This document shows, piece after piece, positions 8,867-17,718 of a DNA stretch of 64,000 nt; the stretch's first letter is position 1, and every line of letters starts with the position of its first letter. The notes beneath the pieces are model-generated. The model ran no database searches. It saw nothing but the letters and a program-made list of their open reading frames with translations, and had not been told where the DNA came from. Source of the DNA: Saxibacter everestensis (GTDB lineage Bacteria; Actinomycetota; Actinomycetes; Actinomycetales; Brevibacteriaceae); assembly GCF_025787225.1 (NCBI RefSeq), contig NZ_CP090958.1, positions 1,145,856-1,209,855 of the forward strand, in the 5' to 3' direction. The position numbers and the translations under genes were made by a program.

Positions 8867-9622
8867 ATGGATGGTTCATTCGTTTCAGCAACGTCACTGA
8901 CCAAACGGTTCGGCGACCACAAGGCCATCGACGACGTGTCCCTCACGGTGTCCAAGGGCGAAGTGATCTCGATCATCGGGCCCTCGGGAGCCGGGAAATC
9001 GACCTTCATCAGGTGCATCAACCTCCTGGAGGTCCCCGATAGCGGGAGTCTGCGGATCAGTGACGCGCAGATCGACTTCGGTTCCGGCCGGCCATCGAAG
9101 CCCAAGATCCGGAATGTGCGAGAGTACACCGGCATGGTGTTTCAGTCGTTCAACCTCTTCCCGCATTTCACCGCGCTGAAGAACGTGGCACTTCCGCAAA
9201 TGCGGGTGCACCGGCGCTCGCGGGCCGAGGCCGAGGCTCGGGCGATGGAAGAACTCACCCGGGTCGGCCTCGAGAACAAGGCCCATGCCTACCCGGCCCA
9301 GTGTTCGGGCGGGCAGCAACAGCGCATCGCTATCGCACGCGCCTTGGCGATGGACCCCGAGCTCATGTTGTTCGACGAACCAACCTCGGGTCTCGACCCG
9401 GAGATCGGCGCGGAAATCCTGCAGGTGATGCGCAAGCTCGCCGCCGACAACATGACGATGCTCGTTGTCACCCACGAGATGGAATTCGCCCGGCACGTGT
9501 CGAACCAGGTCGCCGTCATGGTCGACGGAGCGATCATCGAACAGGGCAGCCCGGAGCAGATCATGACCAACCCGGAACATGTCCGTACCCAGAAGTTCCT
9601 GTCCGCGGTCCTGGGGCGCTGA
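8867..9622 (+). CDS. ABC transporter ATP-binding protein, polar amino-acid uptake type
   Basis: The product has Walker A (GPSGAGKST), Q-loop (MVFQSFNLFPH), signature CSGGQQQRIAIARALA, Walker B (LMLFDEPTSGLDP) and the H-loop region (VVTHEMEFA). The pattern matches GlnQ/HisP-type ATPases that power uptake of polar amino acids or opines. The start at 8867 has AAGGA nine bases upstream; in-frame ATGs at 8807 and 8816 would add up to 20 residues. It overlaps nothing upstream and is one base from the first permease, so ATPase, two permeases and binding protein form one operon. Confidence 0.9.
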   Translation: MDGSFVSATSLTKRFGDHKAIDDVSLTVSKGEVISIIGPSGAGKSTFIRCINLLEVPDSGSLRISDAQIDFGSGRPSKPKIRNVREYTGMVFQSFNLFPHFTALKNVALPQMRVHRRSRAEAEARAMEELTRVGLENKAHAYPAQCSGGQQQRIAIARALAMDPELMLFDEPTSGLDPEIGAEILQVMRKLAADNMTMLVVTHEMEFARHVSNQVAVMVDGAIIEQGSPEQIMTNPEHVRTQKFLSAVLGR

Positions 9623-9623
9623 C

Positions 9624-10268
9624 ATGGCTGAGATATTCGGATACATCGCCCTGGGCGCCGGATGGACGGTGCTGATGACCTTCGGGTCGGCGGCGATCGG
9701 TATTGTGCTCGCCGTGCCGCTGCTGGCTCTGGCACAGAGTCGATTTGCCGCGATACGCGGAATCTACAACGGATTCGTCCACGTCGTCCGCGGTGTCCCC
9801 ACACTTGTGTGGTTGTTCATCGCCTTCTTCGGCGTCGGCGGGCTCGGGATCACCCTGAATCCCGTCACCGCATCCTTGCTCGCACTGTCGATGATCGCCA
9901 CCGCATATATGGCTGAGATCTACCGCGGCGGGATGAAAGCCATTCCGGCAGGGCAGTGGGAAGCCGCTGGCGCCTTGAATCTCGATCGGGCCTCGACGCT
10001 CAGATTCGTCGTTGGCCCCCAACTGTTCAGGGCGGTTAGCCCGTCCGTGGCCACCCAGATCATCGGCCTGCTCAAGGATTCGGCCCTGGTCTCGACCATC
10101 GGTGTCACCGACCTCGTCTTCCGCGCCGGCATCATGACCCAGTACCACGCTGAGGGCCTGTACATGTTTGGATTCGCCGGCCTGATCTACCTTCTGCTCA
10201 GTCTGCCGATCGCGGTGTTCTCCAGAAACATTCACGCCCGGATCACGAGGAGGTACGCAGTAGCATGA
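9624..10268 (+). CDS. ABC transporter permease, His/Glu/Gln/Arg/opine family (first)
   Basis: A 214-residue integral membrane protein with about five helices and the EAA-loop typical of amino-acid importers (EAAGALNLDRASTLRFVVGPQ at about residues 112-132, the motif that docks with the ATPase). The ATG at 9624 follows the ATPase stop by one base. It pairs with the second permease to make a heterodimeric channel. Confidence 0.9.
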   Translation: MAEIFGYIALGAGWTVLMTFGSAAIGIVLAVPLLALAQSRFAAIRGIYNGFVHVVRGVPTLVWLFIAFFGVGGLGITLNPVTASLLALSMIATAYMAEIYRGGMKAIPAGQWEAAGALNLDRASTLRFVVGPQLFRAVSPSVATQIIGLLKDSALVSTIGVTDLVFRAGIMTQYHAEGLYMFGFAGLIYLLLSLPIAVFSRNIHARITRRYAVA

Positions 10269-10996
10269 ACGACTTCTCCTGGCTTTACACCTGGCCACAA
10301 CATCTTCCCGAGCTGCTACCCGGCCTGTGGACGGCGATCGTGATGACCTGTCTGTCCTGCCTCGGCGGGTACATTCTGGGATTCTTTCTTGCCCTGATGG
10401 TCGAGGCTCGATCGAAGATCGTCAACTACGTTGCGCTGGTCATCGTGGAACTTGGCCGCGGCATACCAATCCTGGTGCTCTTGCTTCTCTTCTATCAGGG
10501 ACTGCCTCAACTGGGAATGCTGCTGGATCCGTTCTCGGCTGCGCTCGCAGCGTTGACGTTCTCCGCCGCCGGCTACTCCTCGGAGATGATCCGCGCCGGA
10601 CTCAATGCGGTGCCGAAAGGACAGGTCGAGGCGGCGAACTCGCTATCGATGCCCGTGCTCGACACCTACCGGTTCATCGTTATTCCGCAGGCGTCAAGAA
10701 TCTCCATTCCACCGTTGGTCAACCTCACGATCATCATTTTCCAGGCGACATCCCTGGCAACGGTGATCACGGTCCCGGAAATCATGCAGAGTGCGGGAAT
10801 CATCGGTTCGGCCACCTTCGAGTACATGTCCGTCTACACCGCAGCTGCCGTGCTCTACCTGTGCATCACGATTCCCGGCGCCATTCTCACCGGCTACCTG
10901 GAAAAGCGGATGGGAGTCCAGAAAGGGCGGTCGAAGAAACTAGCACTGAAAGCACTACTCCCGGGAGTCGCCAGGACAACTCTCAAACGGGCCTGA
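10265..10996 (+). CDS. ABC transporter permease, His/Glu/Gln/Arg/opine family (second)
   Basis: A 243-residue membrane protein whose ATG overlaps the stop of the first permease (ATGA). It carries the same EAA-type docking segment (VEAANSLSMPVLDTYRF at about residues 121-137) and ends in a basic tail (KGRSKKLALK). Two different permeases plus one ATPase is the standard polar amino-acid importer layout. Confidence 0.9.
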   Translation: MNDFSWLYTWPQHLPELLPGLWTAIVMTCLSCLGGYILGFFLALMVEARSKIVNYVALVIVELGRGIPILVLLLLFYQGLPQLGMLLDPFSAALAALTFSAAGYSSEMIRAGLNAVPKGQVEAANSLSMPVLDTYRFIVIPQASRISIPPLVNLTIIIFQATSLATVITVPEIMQSAGIIGSATFEYMSVYTAAAVLYLCITIPGAILTGYLEKRMGVQKGRSKKLALKALLPGVARTTLKRA

Positions 10997-11026
10997 CCTC
11001 ACTCACGTACTGACAAAGGAGTCATC

Positions 11027-11884
11027 ATGAAAAGGAGTCTCGCCATCACCTCGGTGGCCGTGACCGCGCTGTTCTTCCTCGGTGGATGCGGAGGTGCGCC
11101 CCCGGGTGCCCCGGACGCGGTGGCCGAGGATTGCACGCCCCGGGACGAAGGACTTGAAACTCTCGAAGAGGGAGTTCTCACCGTCGCCCAGTACGAGTAC
11201 GTACCGTTCTCGATGTCCGAAGAGCCGGGCACACTCACCGGGCTCGAGGGTGACGTCCTGACGAAGTTCGCCGAGCTCGAGTGCCTGACGCTGAAGGTGA
11301 ACAAGGGCGACTCGGCCGCAATGATCACTTCGGTGGCCACCGGTCGCGCCGACACCACGTTGGGTTCGTGGTACCGGACGAAGGAACGTGCCGAGAAGGT
11401 GCGTCTCTCGGCGCCCGTCGTGACCTCACCGTTCTCCACTGTGTCGAAGGAAGGTATCGAAACTGTCGACGGTCTCAAGGACGTCGAGGTCGGAGTGGGG
11501 CAGGGGTTGATCGGTGTCGACGATATCAAGAAGGTTATCGGGGGCAAGCTCAAGATCTATCAGAACGACGACGCCCTGTTCGAAGACATCAAGGCCGGCC
11601 GCGTGGATGCCGCTGTGCTCGGGTACATCGCCGGCGCGCAGTATTTGAAGAAGCACGAGATCGAAGGGTTCAAGGTGACTCCGCTCAAGCCCGACGACCG
11701 TCTACCGGCCACGAGGGAAGCGGGTCAGACGAACTTCCCGGTGGGCAAGGACAACGAGCAGCTCGGCAAAGCGATCGATAGCTTGATTCAGGAACTCAGA
11801 GACTCAGGCGAACTCGACAAGATCGCCGAGAAGTACGACCTGGATCCGACCGTGATGCACCCAGGCGAACCGAACCTGCTGTAA
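11027..11884 (+). CDS. ABC transporter substrate-binding lipoprotein (solute-binding family 3)
   Basis: A 285-residue protein with a lipoprotein signal peptide: positively charged start, hydrophobic core and lipobox LGGC with the lipidated Cys at residue 21. The mature part begins with a short linker and shows family 3 features, for example LTVAQYEYVPFS, GLEGDVLTKFAELE, ADTTLGSWYRTKERAEKV and a final DSLIQELRDSGELDKIAEKY. It should capture the ligand outside the membrane for the two permeases. A GGAG site (AAAGGAG) precedes the ATG. The ligand cannot be read from sequence; linkage to an M19-like protein suggests a small peptide or modified amino acid. Confidence 0.9.
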   Translation: MKRSLAITSVAVTALFFLGGCGGAPPGAPDAVAEDCTPRDEGLETLEEGVLTVAQYEYVPFSMSEEPGTLTGLEGDVLTKFAELECLTLKVNKGDSAAMITSVATGRADTTLGSWYRTKERAEKVRLSAPVVTSPFSTVSKEGIETVDGLKDVEVGVGQGLIGVDDIKKVIGGKLKIYQNDDALFEDIKAGRVDAAVLGYIAGAQYLKKHEIEGFKVTPLKPDDRLPATREAGQTNFPVGKDNEQLGKAIDSLIQELRDSGELDKIAEKYDLDPTVMHPGEPNLL

Positions 11885-11901
11885 CTTTTGACGGCCGAAA
11901 A

Positions 11902-11927
11902 GGCCCGGCGGCTGGTGCTGCCGGGCC
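11902..11927. terminator. Rho-independent-type terminator after the ABC operon
   Basis: GGCCCGGC at 11902-11909 pairs with GCCGGGCC at 11920-11927, extended by AA/TT on the flanks, followed by CTTTCC. It lies 18 bases after the binding-protein stop and just before the IclR gene. Confidence 0.6.
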
Positions 11928-11960
11928 CTTTCCGGCGATAGATGGGAATAATGAGGCACT

Positions 11961-12662
11961 ATGAGCCTGCAATCAGTGAGCAAGACGATCCTAGTCCTGG
12001 AAACGTTCCTGAAGTTTCCGGACGGCAGGTCAAGCGTGTCAGGTCTTGCCCGTCAGCTCGGCTGGTCAAGAGCGGCCACCCATCAATACGTGTCGACCCT
12101 CGCCGAGGTGGGCTGGTTGGTGCAGAACGAGAAACGTGACTACCAGCTCTCGCCCCGGGCGGCGGTGTTCGGCCGATTCGCGATCGAATACTCCGGAGTA
12201 CCTCCCGAGGTGACCCGTGCGATGGAGTCGCTGGTGGAGCAGCTCAATGAGCCGATTTCCTATGCGGTGCTGAATGGCAACGAGGCGATCATCATCGAGC
12301 GGCATGAACCCAAGCGGCCGTTCGCGATCAGCAGGGCTGCCGAGCCGCATCTGGAGTTGAAGACCTCCGCATCCGGAATGGTGTTGCTGGCCTTCGACGC
12401 GCACGTCGATGCGAGCCGCCGGGAGGGTATGCAGGACACCCTCGCCGAGGTGCGGGCGAACGGGTATGCCCAGTCCCATTCCGAATGGTTGGGCGACGTC
12501 GTCGACGTCGTGGCCGTGCCGATCATGTCGGACGGGGAGTGCTTGGGTGCGCTGAGCGTGATAGCGCCCGCAGGGCGATTCGACATCCCCACGGCGCGCG
12601 AAGCCCTGTTGACGGCGCGAGCGAAGGTGGAAGCGGAACTCGGCGGGGCCAAAGCGGGTTAA
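11961..12662 (+). CDS. IclR-family transcriptional regulator
   Basis: A 233-residue protein with an N-terminal winged helix (VSGLARQLGWSRAATHQYVSTLAEVGWL at about 28-55) and a C-terminal IclR effector domain (ISYAVLNGNEAIIIERHE, ELKTSASGMVLLAF, VVDVVAVPIMSDGECLGALSVIAP). IclR regulators control catabolic and transport operons in response to small ligands. It sits directly behind the ABC operon and terminator in the same direction and is the obvious candidate regulator of the 5.1-11.9 kb cluster. The dyad at 5122-5139 is a possible target. Confidence 0.88.
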   Translation: MSLQSVSKTILVLETFLKFPDGRSSVSGLARQLGWSRAATHQYVSTLAEVGWLVQNEKRDYQLSPRAAVFGRFAIEYSGVPPEVTRAMESLVEQLNEPISYAVLNGNEAIIIERHEPKRPFAISRAAEPHLELKTSASGMVLLAFDAHVDASRREGMQDTLAEVRANGYAQSHSEWLGDVVDVVAVPIMSDGECLGALSVIAPAGRFDIPTAREALLTARAKVEAELGGAKAG

Positions 12663-12679
12663 CATCCCCCTCCCTTGTC

Positions 12680-13729
12680 TCACCGGAGGCTGACCGCGGT
12701 CGAGCCGCGGAGGACCAGTTCCGTCTCCAGTTCATGACGGCGCGCAGGCAGGCGCTCCCCGGAGATCGCCCTCAGGAGCAAGTCGACGGCCAGCCGGCCC
12801 ATCTGATCGTACGGTTGACGCATCGTCGTGAGCTGCGGGTCCAACAGCAACGCCGCTCGCTCGTCGTCGAATCCTGCGACCGCGACGTCGTCCGGCACTG
12901 ACAGACCGTGTGCGGAGAGCGTGCGCAGCACCGGAGCCGCCAGCAGGTCGGCCAGGCAGAAAATCGCGTCGGGTTCAGCCCCCGATTCCAGCAACCGGTC
13001 GAGTTCGGGCACCGTGACGATCGACTCGTCGCCCGGCGATGACCAATCGAGCACAAGCTCCTCAGCGGGGGCCAGCCCCGCCGCGGTCACCGCATCGCGG
13101 TAGCCGGCGACCCGCTCCTCGACGAACAGGCCCTCGCCCCAATAGGGGGTGAACTCGTTCGAGGTTGCGCCGACACACGCGATTCGCTCACAGCCCTGCG
13201 AGATGAGGTGCTCGACGATGGTCCGGGCGCCGTCGCGGTTCTTGGCGCTGACGCTGGCTAGCTGGACGGAGCGCGAGGTGTCGTCAATCGCGACGACGGG
13301 GAGACCGATCCGCTCGCAGGAGTCGCGCGCCGCCGCCTGGTCGGGCACGCTCACGACGATCACCCCTTCGGTCGGCACATTCGCGAGTCCCTCGATGACC
13401 GCCTCGAGCCCGCCTTCGGTGCCGGCGATCGGATGCACGAACAGGTGGAAGCCCGCGTCCGCCGCCGCCTCCGCTGCCGACCTCAGCACCGGTTCCCACC
13501 AGCCCCACACCAGGTCCGGCACAATCGCGCTCACGGCCCGAAATGAGCCCCGACGCAGCGCACGTGCGGTGGCGGAAGGACGGAACCCGAGCTCGTCGGC
13601 GATCTTCCGGATTCGCTCTCGCGTTTTCTCGCTCACATCGGGTCGGCCGTTGAGTGCGCGAGAAACGGTAGCCGGGCCGACGCCCGCGATCCGCGCCACG
13701 TCGGCGAGGTTAGGTCTTGAGGTTGTCAT
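12680..13729 (-). CDS. LacI-family transcriptional repressor of the sugar cluster
   Basis: The preferred start MTTSRPNLADVARIAGVG gives 349 residues with the LacI helix-turn-helix (NLADVARIAGVGPATVSRALNG) and hinge helix (SATARALRRGSFRAVS region), followed by a periplasmic-binding-protein-like sensor domain (ERVAGYRDAVTAAGL, FCLADLLAAPVLR, VAVAGFDDERAALL). Longer starts at 13747 and 13795 are open. It is divergent from the MFS/GH3 operon across a perfect palindrome, so it probably represses that operon and itself until a sugar ligand is bound. Confidence 0.9.
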   Translation of the reverse strand: MTTSRPNLADVARIAGVGPATVSRALNGRPDVSEKTRERIRKIADELGFRPSATARALRRGSFRAVSAIVPDLVWGWWEPVLRSAAEAAADAGFHLFVHPIAGTEGGLEAVIEGLANVPTEGVIVVSVPDQAAARDSCERIGLPVVAIDDTSRSVQLASVSAKNRDGARTIVEHLISQGCERIACVGATSNEFTPYWGEGLFVEERVAGYRDAVTAAGLAPAEELVLDWSSPGDESIVTVPELDRLLESGAEPDAIFCLADLLAAPVLRTLSAHGLSVPDDVAVAGFDDERAALLLDPQLTTMRQPYDQMGRLAVDLLLRAISGERLPARRHELETELVLRGSTAVSLR

Positions 13730-13796
13730 TCGCTGCACGCTCTCCATTGCTTGTTGACGACTCGGGCGCCTCTCTCGTACTCTATGTGAATCCACT

Positions 13797-13824
13797 CCGG
13801 AATCGATACCGGTATCGATTCCGG
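13797..13824. promoter_or_regulatory. Perfect 28-bp palindrome, LacI-type operator
   Basis: The half-site CCGGAATCGATACC at 13797-13810 is followed immediately by its exact reverse complement at 13811-13824. LacI-family operators are palindromes with a central CG; this one centres on ACCGGT. It lies between the divergent repressor and MFS gene, 46 bases before the MFS start, where binding would block both promoters. Confidence 0.8.
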
Positions 13825-13869
13825 AAAGTCGTTCAAAGCGCGAAGCATCTGACTCGAAGGAGAGTTATC

Positions 13870-15150
13870 GTGGCCAAACTACCCGACACCACCGCGACTG
13901 GGCAGGGAGCGGCTCCTGCCGCTACCCGCCGCGTGGGCCCGCTCTTCATCACCGTCTACGCGCTTGCGCTGCTCGGTATCTGGATGTCGATCATGCTCCC
14001 GGCGTCAGTCACGATCGCGCTGCGCATTTCACAGATCGACCCCGAGGGCAAGACCGCCAGCTACTCGGTCGCCGCCGGGCTCGGCACGCTCGTCGCGCTT
14101 CTCGCCAACCCCTTCTTCGGGCGCCTGAGCGACCGGACCCGCAGCCGGTTCGGCCAGCGCCGCCCTTGGATCCTCATCGGGCTGCTCGGCACGATTGCGG
14201 GAGCGCTGGTGATCGCGCTGAGCAACTCGTTCCCAATGCTGCTGCTGGGCTGGCTGATCATGCAGGCATTCATCAATGCTTCGATCGCGGCCGCGCTCGC
14301 GATCATCGCCGACCGAGTCCCCACCGCACAGCAAGGACTCGTCGGTGCGCTGTCGGGCATGGCGTCGTCCGCCTCGCTCGTGATCGGCGTGTTCTTCGTC
14401 GAGTGGTTCCCCACGAACATGCTCGCTCAGTTCGGTCTGCCGGTCGTCGTCGCGCTCGTCTTCTGCGGCGTCCTGCTCTGGCTGCTGCGGGGCGACTCGT
14501 CGCTCGACCTCAAGCCCGAGCCGTTCGGTATCGCGGCATTCTTCGGCAGTTTCTATATCAACCCGCGCAGGTCGCCCGACTTCGCGCTGTTTCTCGTGAC
14601 GATGTTCCTCGTGTCATGCGGCGTCGCCGTCGTGTCGACCTACACCGTCTACATCCTGCAGGACCGCATCAACGTCTCTGAGGACGAGATCGGCCGCATC
14701 ATCACGCTCGCCTACGTGTTCCCGGGGCTTATCGCGACGGCGCTGTCGCCATTCGTGGGCTGGCTCAATGACAAGACGGGACGACGCAAGCTGATCATGG
14801 GCGCGGCCGCCGTCGTCAACGGCATCGGCACCTTCATGCTCGCGACCTCGACCGAGATCACTCCGTTCCTCATCGCCGTGTGCGTCGCAGCGGGACTGGG
14901 CATGGGTCTCCTGTCGGGAACCTACATCGGCTTCGCTGTGGCGACGATGAACGATCCGTCGACCTCGGCGCGCGACCTCGGCGTGACGAACATCGCCTAT
15001 ACACTGCCGTTCTCGATCATGCCGTTCGCCGCGCCACTGCTGCTCGGCATCGGCGGTGGTGACCCCAACTACCCCGCCTTGCTCATCACGGGCGGCATCC
15101 TGTCGCTGCTCGGGATCGCGCCAATGCTCTTCATCAAAGCGACCAAGTAA
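13870..15150 (+). CDS. MFS sugar transporter (glycoside/pentoside/hexuronide or SLC45-like)
   Basis: A 426-residue, about 12-helix membrane protein. The GTG at 13870 has AGGAGAG five bases upstream, which decides against the longer open frame. It has FGRLSDRTRSRFGQRRPW after helix 2, the signature cytoplasmic loop of GPH/SLC45-type sugar-cation symporters, and GWLNDKTGRRKLIM at the equivalent loop in the second half. It is followed four bases later by a GH3 glycosidase, so it should import an oligosaccharide or glycoside that the hydrolase then cleaves. Confidence 0.85.
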   Translation: MAKLPDTTATGQGAAPAATRRVGPLFITVYALALLGIWMSIMLPASVTIALRISQIDPEGKTASYSVAAGLGTLVALLANPFFGRLSDRTRSRFGQRRPWILIGLLGTIAGALVIALSNSFPMLLLGWLIMQAFINASIAAALAIIADRVPTAQQGLVGALSGMASSASLVIGVFFVEWFPTNMLAQFGLPVVVALVFCGVLLWLLRGDSSLDLKPEPFGIAAFFGSFYINPRRSPDFALFLVTMFLVSCGVAVVSTYTVYILQDRINVSEDEIGRIITLAYVFPGLIATALSPFVGWLNDKTGRRKLIMGAAAVVNGIGTFMLATSTEITPFLIAVCVAAGLGMGLLSGTYIGFAVATMNDPSTSARDLGVTNIAYTLPFSIMPFAAPLLLGIGGGDPNYPALLITGGILSLLGIAPMLFIKATK

Positions 15151-15160
15151 GGAGATGTCG

Positions 15161-16912
15161 ATGTCTGACTACCAGGACGCCGACCAGCCGATCGAGCGCC
15201 GCGTCGAGGACCTGCTCGCACGGATGACCGTGGCCGAGAAGGCCGCGCTCATGTTCCACCCAACGACCCAGCCCGGCGACGCATTGAAGGACGCGGAAGC
15301 CGTGTCCGTTGCCGAAGAGGATGTCGTCGCCCGCGGGATCTCACACTTCAACGTGCTCGGCGGAGAGGACTCCGCCGCGGTGGCCGCATGGCACAACACG
15401 ATCCAACAGATGGCCGAGAGCACCCGACTCGGTATCCCGATCACGCTCTCGTCCGACCCGCGGCACGGATTCCGCGACAACCCGTTCACGGGCCAGGCCC
15501 TGAACAGCCTTTCGCGCTGGCCAGAGACGACCGGGATCGCCGCGATTGGAACGATCGAGGCCGCTCGCGAGTACGGTGACGTGATCCGCCAGGAGTTCCT
15601 CGAGATGGGCATCCGTGTCTACCTGGGGCCGATGGCAGACATCTTCAGCGAACCGCGATGGTCGCGGGGAATCGGGACCTGGGGCGAAGACCCCCAACGC
15701 GTCGCCGAGCTGACGGTCGCCTTCATCGAGGGCCTGCGCCGTGGGCCACGCCTGTCCCCGGACTCGGTCGCCGCCGTCGTCAAACACTTCCCGGGCGGCG
15801 GGCCCCAGCTGAAGGGTGACGACGCGCATGACCCGCGCTATACCGAGCAGGTGTACCCGGGCGGTCAGCAGGAGCTGCACCTGAAGCCCTTCGTGCGCGC
15901 CTTCGCCACAGGAGTGACGCAGGTCATGACCTACTACGGCAAACCAATCGGCACCGACTGGCCGGAGGTCGGGTTCGGGTTCAACGCGCCGGTCGTCCAG
16001 GGCATCCTGCGTGAGCGGCTCGGCTTCGACGGCATCGTGGTGACCGATTGGAACCTTCTCGAGCCGACATTCATCGCCGGCGTCGACTTTGGTCCCAACG
16101 GCTGGGGACTTGAGCACCTCACGCCGATTGAGCGCGCGCGGATCGCGCTTGAGGCCGGCGTCGACCAGTTCGGCGGTGACCGCAATCCCTCGCTGATCGA
16201 GGAACTCGTCGATACCGGGCAGATCGCCGAGGCGCGGCTGGACGCATCGGTGCGGCGACTGCTGCGCGAGAAGTTCCGACTCGGCGTGTTCGAGCACCGT
16301 CGCGTGGATCCCGTTCGAACGCGTGAAGTATGCGGCTCTCCGGTCTTCTTCGAACAGGGCGCGCGTGCCCAGCGCGAGTCGCTAGTGCTCGTGTCGCAGC
16401 GGGGCGCACTGCCGATCGCGCTGGGTGCGAAGCTGTTCCTCGACGGATTGAGCGCCGACAGCATCCCGGACGAGGATCGCGTCGACGACCCCGCTGATGC
16501 CGACGCAATCGTAGTCCGACGCGACTGCCCGTTCGAGACCGGACGCGGTTCGATGGGAGACTTCTTCCGTGGCGGATCGCTCGCGTTCCCCGAAGAAGAG
16601 CTCGCACTGCTGCGCTCGTACGCTGACCACGCACCGGTCTACGTCGTCGTGTTCATGGAGCGTCCTGCGATTATCGCCCCGGTCGTCGAGTTCTCGGCGG
16701 CAGTGGTGGCCGACTTTGGTGCGAGCGACGCGGTCGTGCTAGACGCGCTGCGCGGGAATGCCCCCTTCACCGGCACGTTGCCGTTCGACATCCCGTCGTC
16801 GATGGCCGCAGTCGAGGCCTCCCGCGAAGATGTGCCTTTCGATACCGAGAACCCGTCGTTCCGCTTCGGGCACGGTCTTCGGATGGCGGCCCAAGGCGAC
16901 GCAGTCCACTAG
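15161..16912 (+). CDS. Glycoside hydrolase family 3 (beta-glucosidase-like)
   Basis: A 583-residue protein without a signal peptide, therefore probably cytoplasmic. AAGGAG overlaps the upstream stop and favours the ATG at 15161 over that at 15155. GH3 landmarks are present: GIRVYLGPMADIF, WGEDPQRVAE, VVKHFPGGG and the nucleophile segment GFDGIVVTDWN, where the Asp is the catalytic nucleophile. The C-terminal alpha/beta sandwich domain appears shortened, with no fibronectin-III tail. Likely role: hydrolysis of the imported glycoside. Specificity is not readable. Confidence 0.88.
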   Translation: MSDYQDADQPIERRVEDLLARMTVAEKAALMFHPTTQPGDALKDAEAVSVAEEDVVARGISHFNVLGGEDSAAVAAWHNTIQQMAESTRLGIPITLSSDPRHGFRDNPFTGQALNSLSRWPETTGIAAIGTIEAAREYGDVIRQEFLEMGIRVYLGPMADIFSEPRWSRGIGTWGEDPQRVAELTVAFIEGLRRGPRLSPDSVAAVVKHFPGGGPQLKGDDAHDPRYTEQVYPGGQQELHLKPFVRAFATGVTQVMTYYGKPIGTDWPEVGFGFNAPVVQGILRERLGFDGIVVTDWNLLEPTFIAGVDFGPNGWGLEHLTPIERARIALEAGVDQFGGDRNPSLIEELVDTGQIAEARLDASVRRLLREKFRLGVFEHRRVDPVRTREVCGSPVFFEQGARAQRESLVLVSQRGALPIALGAKLFLDGLSADSIPDEDRVDDPADADAIVVRRDCPFETGRGSMGDFFRGGSLAFPEEELALLRSYADHAPVYVVVFMERPAIIAPVVEFSAAVVADFGASDAVVLDALRGNAPFTGTLPFDIPSSMAAVEASREDVPFDTENPSFRFGHGLRMAAQGDAVH

Positions 16913-16965
16913 CACTCAATGTAAGCCTGGGGAGGCGGGGGACCGCCACCGCCATCCCGGCCATC

Positions 16966-17712
16966 TCAGCTGGCACCGACATCGCGAGCCCGGAAGAACC
17001 ACCAGGCAGCGCTTCCGAGTAGGAGTGCCCAAGCGATCATGACGAGCGCACCGGAAATGGGGTCGAGCAGACCGATGCCTGGGTATCGGGTCAGCAGTTG
17101 GAGTCCAGCAAGGTCGGGCAGAAACCGTAGCGCCGGGATTGCGCCGACGAGGGAGATGGTGAGTCCGAGGACCATCGGGACGAGGATCACGAGGGTCGCG
17201 ATATAGGTGCGAGTGAGCAACGTCAGGCTGGCGGCGATCAGGTTGATCAGGGTGTAGTTGATGATCACTCCAAGCAGGTTCCACGCCATGTCTGTCGTGA
17301 ACTGGCCGAGGCTCAGCCCATGGTCGCCGAGCGCGGCGTGTTTGAGGAGCACCGCAGCGGTAGTGGAGATCAAAGCAGTGATCGCGGAGAGCAGGGCGAT
17401 GACGATGAGTTTTGCACTGAAGACGCGTCCACGGGAGGGGGTCGCAGTGAGGGTGGTGCGCATTTGCGCGTTGAGGTACTCGGTGCCGGTGATGAGCGCC
17501 GCGAGCAGGATGATGATCGGTTGGCCGAACCCTGCGATCTCGAAACCGTGGGACTCAACCGGAAAGCTTGAGGAGGCGGGGTGAGAGGGATCGAAGGCGA
17601 GGCCGGAGAAGAATGCTAGCGCCGGCGGCACTATGAAGGCTGCGAGCAGGGTGAGTTGGACGCTGCGCAGGGTGAGCGCTTTGGTGAGCTCGGAACGAAA
17701 GGGATTCAACAT
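16966..17712 (-). CDS. ABC-2 type exporter permease (second copy)
   Basis: A 248-residue membrane protein with about six helices. It starts LNPFRSELTKALTLRSVQLTLLAAF and contains TEYLNAQMRTTLTATPSRGRVFSAK, which parallels EYGGGKQIRTTLTATPKRGRAF in the neighbouring permease. The two are paralogues from an old duplication. Such pairs with a single ATPase form heterodimeric ABC-2 exporters used for antimicrobial peptide or lipid resistance. Confidence 0.85.
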   Translation of the reverse strand: MLNPFRSELTKALTLRSVQLTLLAAFIVPPALAFFSGLAFDPSHPASSSFPVESHGFEIAGFGQPIIILLAALITGTEYLNAQMRTTLTATPSRGRVFSAKLIVIALLSAITALISTTAAVLLKHAALGDHGLSLGQFTTDMAWNLLGVIINYTLINLIAASLTLLTRTYIATLVILVPMVLGLTISLVGAIPALRFLPDLAGLQLLTRYPGIGLLDPISGALVMIAWALLLGSAAWWFFRARDVGAS

Positions 17713-17718
17713 CAGGTC

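Noticed and set aside
15341-16297. 318-residue minus-strand frame inside the GH3 gene
   Set aside because: Antisense to a full set of GH3 motifs; no ribosome site.
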